Source: Owenia fusiformis
Taxonomy: Eukaryota > Annelida > Polychaeta > Sabellida > Oweniidae
DNA length: 64,000 nt
Assembly: GCA_903813345.2 (NCBI GenBank)
Contig: CAIIXF020000006.1
Location: 36,917,348 to 36,981,347, forward strand
Direction: 5' to 3'
Shown: positions 59,611 to 64,000 of the stretch, piece after piece
Layout: each line of letters begins with the position of its first letter
How positions within the stretch are numbered: the first letter of the stretch is position 1
Notes under the pieces: generated by a model
What the model saw: only the letters and a program-made list of their open reading frames with translations
What the model was told of the DNA's origin: nothing
The model's database searches: none
Program-made: the position numbers and the translations under genes

Positions 59611-59615
59611 AACAT

Positions 59616-59807
59616 CAGGCCCATAGCCAGGATTTGCTAAGGGGGGGGGGTCATTTTTTGGAAAAATCCAAGGGGGTTCACGTTTGACAACTTTGCCCCA
59701 AAAATAGCCAAAAGCACTAAAAAAGTGCCAGGTGGTTTAAAAACTGCATGATTTGAAATAGTTTTTGGCTGGCTCGAACCACCCAAACCCCCCTGGCTAC
59801 GGGCCTG
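59616..59807. mobile_element. CAGG/CCTG-family MITE, 192 bp, AACAT target duplication
   Basis: The ends CAGGCCCATAGCCAGG and CCTGGCTACGGGCCTG are inverted repeats with one mismatch in 16. AACAT flanks both sides (59611-59615, 59808-59812). Confidence 0.92.
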
Positions 59808-59812
59808 AACAT

Positions 59813-60690
59813 GTAGGTGTAGTTAGATCCTTATTATATGAAGGACATATATAACGTTATAGAGTTGAAGCTTTAAGCAGTTAGCCTTACTGTATGTACG
59901 AGGCATCATTTTACTTTACTTTTCTGTAGAGTAGTGATTCGTGAAAAGGCACAACAAAGGAAGATCTCTTGTAAAAACAAGGTATTTGAGATAACATTTA
60001 GTTTACGTGTATGTCATTTTAGGTTGAACAAGCATTATTATGCATGTGCAGCTTATTTCTTACTCATATAAACACATACACTTATTGACCTCTTCAGAGG
60101 TTGACTGTTAAAATTGTATACCCACAATGTAAATCTAAACTGCAGCTTGAGGTTTACCTGATATAATATTAAGTCAGTTGAATGAAAAGATCATAAAAAT
60201 CAGTTCTTCGTAATCTTTCTTGATTTGATTAATTCTTAACAGAGTGCAAATAGAGTTCTAACCTGAATGATGTGCAATATCATGATTTCATTATATTCAA
60301 CTGGGTATAGAGCCATGTTGAACTTATTTTTGGGAAAAAGCATTGTTAGATTATAGTTTTAATATGTAAATATTGATTTGATTTGATTTATAGATTAACT
60401 TATTCCCAATAAAGGTTTTAGGATTTTTAACAAAAATCTGTCAATTGAATAGTTTTAAAAATCAAAAATATGCAAACTAAACCCAATTTACTGATAAGAG
60501 ATCTTCTTCGAGAGTTTTATTTCTTAATTAAACACATCATCACCAAAAAGCCAATATAATATCTTACTTATGCTACGGATAAAGTACACGTTTTTTTTGT
60601 AGCAGCTTCATTATGATTTTGGCTCCGCTCCCGTCGATGTCCGTGATGATTGGAGTTTTGTTAGTAGCGCCACCATTGCTGAAACTTTAA
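59813..60690. other. Intergenic, nothing recognised
   Basis: AT-rich, without a recognisable gene. Confidence 0.4.
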
Positions 60691-60692
60691 CG

Positions 60693-61116
60693 TTATTTTT
60701 TCTTATTGTAACTATTAGTGTTTTTGTTTTGTTGACTTAATTTTCGTATGAGCATAAGTATTTTTCTGTCATCGTCCACATCTGAAGCTACAGTACGGGT
60801 ACTTTTTTCAGATTCAGAAACTGTTTTCCAACCTGCGGAACTATCGTCTGCCATACATTGTATGTATGAGTTTATTTCTTTAAATTAAATGTTTTATTTC
60901 TTACCCTCCAGACTTTCGAGGTTCTTTTCCAACTTTCAGAGCTAATACAAGTTTATCTATTGCTCTGTCCATAGCATCAATAGCCGTCTGGTTCACCTTA
61001 AATTGTTCTTTGTTACTTTTGCCTTTAGGTATTGGCGTTTCAACTCTCAATTTTTTCAACAGGGTATCATTTCCTACAGTTATATCCCTCTTGAAAGATT
61101 TCCCTTTGCTAGTCAA
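60693..61116 (-). pseudogene. Broken reading frame, possibly from a DIRS-type retroelement
   Basis: Two minus-strand frames lie in sequence: 61116-60901 (71 codons, with KGKSNKEQFKVNQTAIDAM) and 60854-60693 (53 codons, starting MADDSSAGWKTVSESEKS). A QF-N segment followed by a GW-TV segment recalls, from memory, the first frame of DIRS-type elements, and the two would be one protein broken by about 46 bp with stops. The family call is weak. Part of the upstream end (61060-61146) is duplicated at 61298-61383. Alternatively these are exons of an unknown host gene, since GGTAAG follows the first frame. Confidence 0.3.
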
Positions 61117-61390
61117 GCATCTGACCTATTTGGTCTGAAGATTCCTGCGTATCCTTATACATATATAAAATAATTCAGCTCTAATTTCAAATGCTCTAAA
61201 TTTCAATTATTATATATTGGATTAAGATCGAAGTTGATTTTCAATATTTATAATTGTTAGCACAGGGTTATGCGTTTCAACTTTAAATTCTTTCAACAGG
61301 GTATCATTTCCTACAGTTATATCCCTCTTGAAAGGTTTCCCTTTGCTAGTCAAGCATCTGACCTATTTGGTCTGAAGATTCCTGGTCTAA
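61030..61390. repeat. Local duplication of ~115 bp
   Basis: CAACAGGGTATCATTTCCTA, CAGTTATATCCCTCTTGAAA and CAAGCATCTGACCTATTTGG occur in both 61060-61146 and 61298-61383 with few differences. Confidence 0.9.
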
Positions 61391-61759
61391 CGGCATTGTA
61401 CATGACTTGAATTTTCAAAATGCAGGCTTCCCTTAAGAAAAAACGCTTGTTTTCTCCTCATGTGGTTAAAAAATGACCTTTTTTAACCACATTTTTACCA
61501 CTCAAGATATGTTTAAGTGTGGTTGTGGTCACCTGTTTTGACACTCATAAAAGTGTGGCCCCCGCTGGTATTTCTTCCACACTTCCAAGAAACATCTCCC
61601 CATAGTTTCTCCTCATAATGAGAAAGTGTGGTTAAGCTGTTCCTGAAGCTATGGAGGAGCAGGACATTAACTTTAATATGATTTAAGGTTACCATATTGT
61701 TAATAGGGGTTAAAAGGGTTAATGTTTGTTAAATATATTTTTGGATTTACTGTACATGG

Positions 61760-63251
61760 CAGGGGCGTAGGAAGGTGTAAATTCAACACTACGCCAAAAA
61801 ATCCCGCCAAAACTATGAAACAATTGTGTCAAATCTTCTATATCAAAACGCCTATTTTATGCTCGTTAAACGTCATTTTATGGCAATGGAATGCAATGTT
61901 TTCATAACCTTAATGTGAACGGAAATGTTTAAGCGATGCATTTGTATGGGCGATTGGTCATACGTATAGGTTGGCGTTTCAATTTTATATGCAAGCTTAA
62001 AATCCTTGATGCCCCTTTTAATGTGCTTAAAATGTTCGAATGATTTTTAACATTTAAAATCACCATGGAAAATCTCAAATCATTCTCACTTTTCTTATGT
62101 CTCGAACAATATAGACGATCAATTTCCAAATAACAATGAGAGATTTTTAATCATTTTCGAATAATTGAATTGAGATATATAGTATTGTCTGATTCCACCG
62201 TGTACCGTGCAATACGACACGTACAGATTAAAGAATCTAGCTTGAGCAATTGATTTAAAGAAACGCATTCGTGATCAATGAAACAATTAACCCTAATGTC
62301 TGCAACCTTTTTTATAACACTAATTCGCAAGACCAAATAAACTTCCCACCACAAAGGTCAAATCGAGGTCAACGTGACTTAGGGGTGCCAAAAATGTTAT
62401 ATTTCCCAAAACAATAATCTATTATCTTTCAAATGAAATAAAAATCTAGGTAATAGCTTTTCTAGAACTGAAATCGATGGAACGCGTATTTGAATAATCA
62501 ACATTTTCAAGTTGTTTTTGTCTTTAACATTTTCATACTTCAAGAAGTACTACCAATAAGTTAATTGTTATTATAACAATTGGTGATTTAGTAAGAAAAT
62601 AGATAATTGCTGACTTAACTATAATTTCTGTCTATGATTTTGCCTAGCAACGGAATATAATCGATATAGTGAAATTGAAAAATTGGGGGTAGGGGAGAAT
62701 AAAAAATATACATCTCATTTGAAGAGGTTCATCATTATAATTAAAAGATACCACAGTTTGCATAAGCATTACAGAACATGCGCAAAAAATTGCAAAGGTA
62801 TTCATCAAGTAGTTTTTGAAAAAAAAAGATTGAGAACGCGAATCACAAATATTTGACGAAATTGTATTTTAGTTTTAAAATCCATAAGATAGTCAACAGT
62901 GGCTCGATTATCATGAAATAAAGCATGTTACTTTGCATTTTCTACAGTATTAGAACTATAGAAACAATGTTACTTTCAATATTTTATTTTTCAAAAAGTG
63001 TCATTTATCTGTGGCCCAGATTAGAAAAATAACAGAGGCACAAAAACCATGCAAAAGAGTACTATTGAAAAAACGAGCGTATCATAGGGTATCCACAAAA
63101 TATTTCTTTAGGCTAGTGTGCTCGAGATTACTTTTGCACAATACAATGAGAAAATATGAATAAAGAACATAGGAAAATTAATAAGCCTTTTTATTCTCAC
63201 TTTCCAACACTACGCACTGGCGTTTTGGCGTACATTGTTCCTACGCCACTG
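61760..63251. mobile_element. CAGG-family element, ~1.5 kb, near-perfect 5-bp duplication
   Basis: CAGGGGCGTAGGAAGGTGTA at the left and TTCCTACGCCACTG at the right are inverted. Flanks are CATGG (61755-61759) and CATGA (63252-63256), four of five matching. CACTACGC and GGCGTTTTGGCG-type motifs lie at both subterminal ends. Inside I find no transposase frame. Confidence 0.75.
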
Positions 63252-63479
63252 CATGATAAGTCTGTTATACCTGTTATTCTAAATTGTTTTATGCATCTTC
63301 TATCAAATATTCCATTATGCATGTGGCAACTATGAGAATGTTGTATGATTGAAGCATAGGGAGATGGGTTAATTTGATCACATATACATTTTATACTCTG
63401 ACTGAAGTTAGCCAGTTTAATCTTTACAAAATATTTCAGTAAAATGACATAAGGGTCCGAGTCAAATGAATGATGCTCA

Positions 63480-63885
63480 TACCTGCCAACCTACCGTATT
63501 TTTACGGGAATCTACCGTAAATTTTTCGTTTTTTCCGTAAAAAAATGACAGACTACCGTGAAAAAATACCATTTTTTTCCCGTAAAAACGCCCGTAAAAA
63601 AATCTACCATATTTTTTTCGAAATCTACCGTAATTTTTTTTTTAAAAAAAAACTCGTTTATTCCATGAGAACGGCCGTAAAATCTACCGTAAATTTTTGA
63701 AAATCTACCGTAAATTTTCGAAAATCTACCGTATTTCTGCTAAAATCAACAGTATTTTTGTTCAAACTACCGTAAAATTTCCCGTTATTGTTGGGAAATG
63801 CTGAAAAATTGAAGTCTTCCTGTACTGTCCCTGTAATACTCCTTCACCAACCCGAATATAAATAGGTATCGGCAGGTCTGTGGTT
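63480..63885. repeat. CTACCGTAAAATTT-type short tandem repeats
   Basis: Many degenerate units of CTACCGTAAATTTTTCG occur, with their complement in part, between ACCTGCCAACC at the left and TATCGGCAGGT at the right. The flanks may be inverted ends of an element. Confidence 0.7.
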
Positions 63886-64000
63886 ATCAGGTTATTGCGC
63901 ATTTATCTAAGTAAGCTTGCTTGTAATCAGTCCAAACACCAACTACCACAAGCTAGAAAGAATTCTTTCTGCCATGATTTTTGTAGTTAACCAAACCCTT

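Overview
The window is AT-rich, repeat-dense DNA from an animal nucleus. Genes have introns with GT-AG borders, rhodopsin-family receptors are present, and much of the sequence is short non-autonomous transposons, foldback elements and minisatellites. A long terminal repeat retroelement has its integrase placed before the expected reverse transcriptase position. That Gmr1-like order is best known from deuterostomes, so a marine invertebrate deuterostome is my best guess; the species is not determined.

Layout. (1) 1-8.7 kb holds two tandem paralogous class A GPCR genes on the minus strand (1674-2795 and 6782-7765). Each is followed by, and ends inside, an array of the same 44-bp repeat. (2) 8.7-15 kb has no recognised gene. 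It holds a Harbinger-like MITE, a 935-bp foldback element with a 5-bp target duplication, mariner-type MITEs and other elements. (3) 15.7-34.8 kb is one minus-strand gene of six exons encoding a TBC1D7 orthologue (308 residues). Its 14.8-kb intron 3 contains two inverted ~1-kb arms carrying a 30-bp palindromic minisatellite, plus a few isolated exon-like sequences of unknown meaning. (4) 35.0-56.1 kb is a plus-strand gene of six exons encoding a DUF547 protein (282 residues). It lies head to head with TBC1D7, with 261 bp between the two start codons. Its 12.2-kb intron 1 holds the Gmr1-like gag-protease-integrase element in antisense; intron 2 holds a 2.8-kb nested satellite complex; intron 3 is almost filled by a MITE whose end has become a minisatellite. 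(5) 56-64 kb is intergenic, with several MITEs and remnants of a possible retroelement reading frame.

How it fits together. TBC1D7 is the third subunit of the TSC1-TSC2 complex that restrains mTORC1. The DUF547 partner has no known function in animals, but the short shared start region suggests a bidirectional promoter. A recurring theme is that repeats touch gene edges: three reading frames stop inside minisatellites, two splice acceptors are triplicated in tandem, and two more lie within about 25 bp of an array. A second theme is one MITE family with CAGG...CCTG ends and 5-bp target duplications, present in at least six copies from 0.2 to 1.7 kb. All exon structures were built by reading splice sites and checking phase by hand; there is no transcript support.
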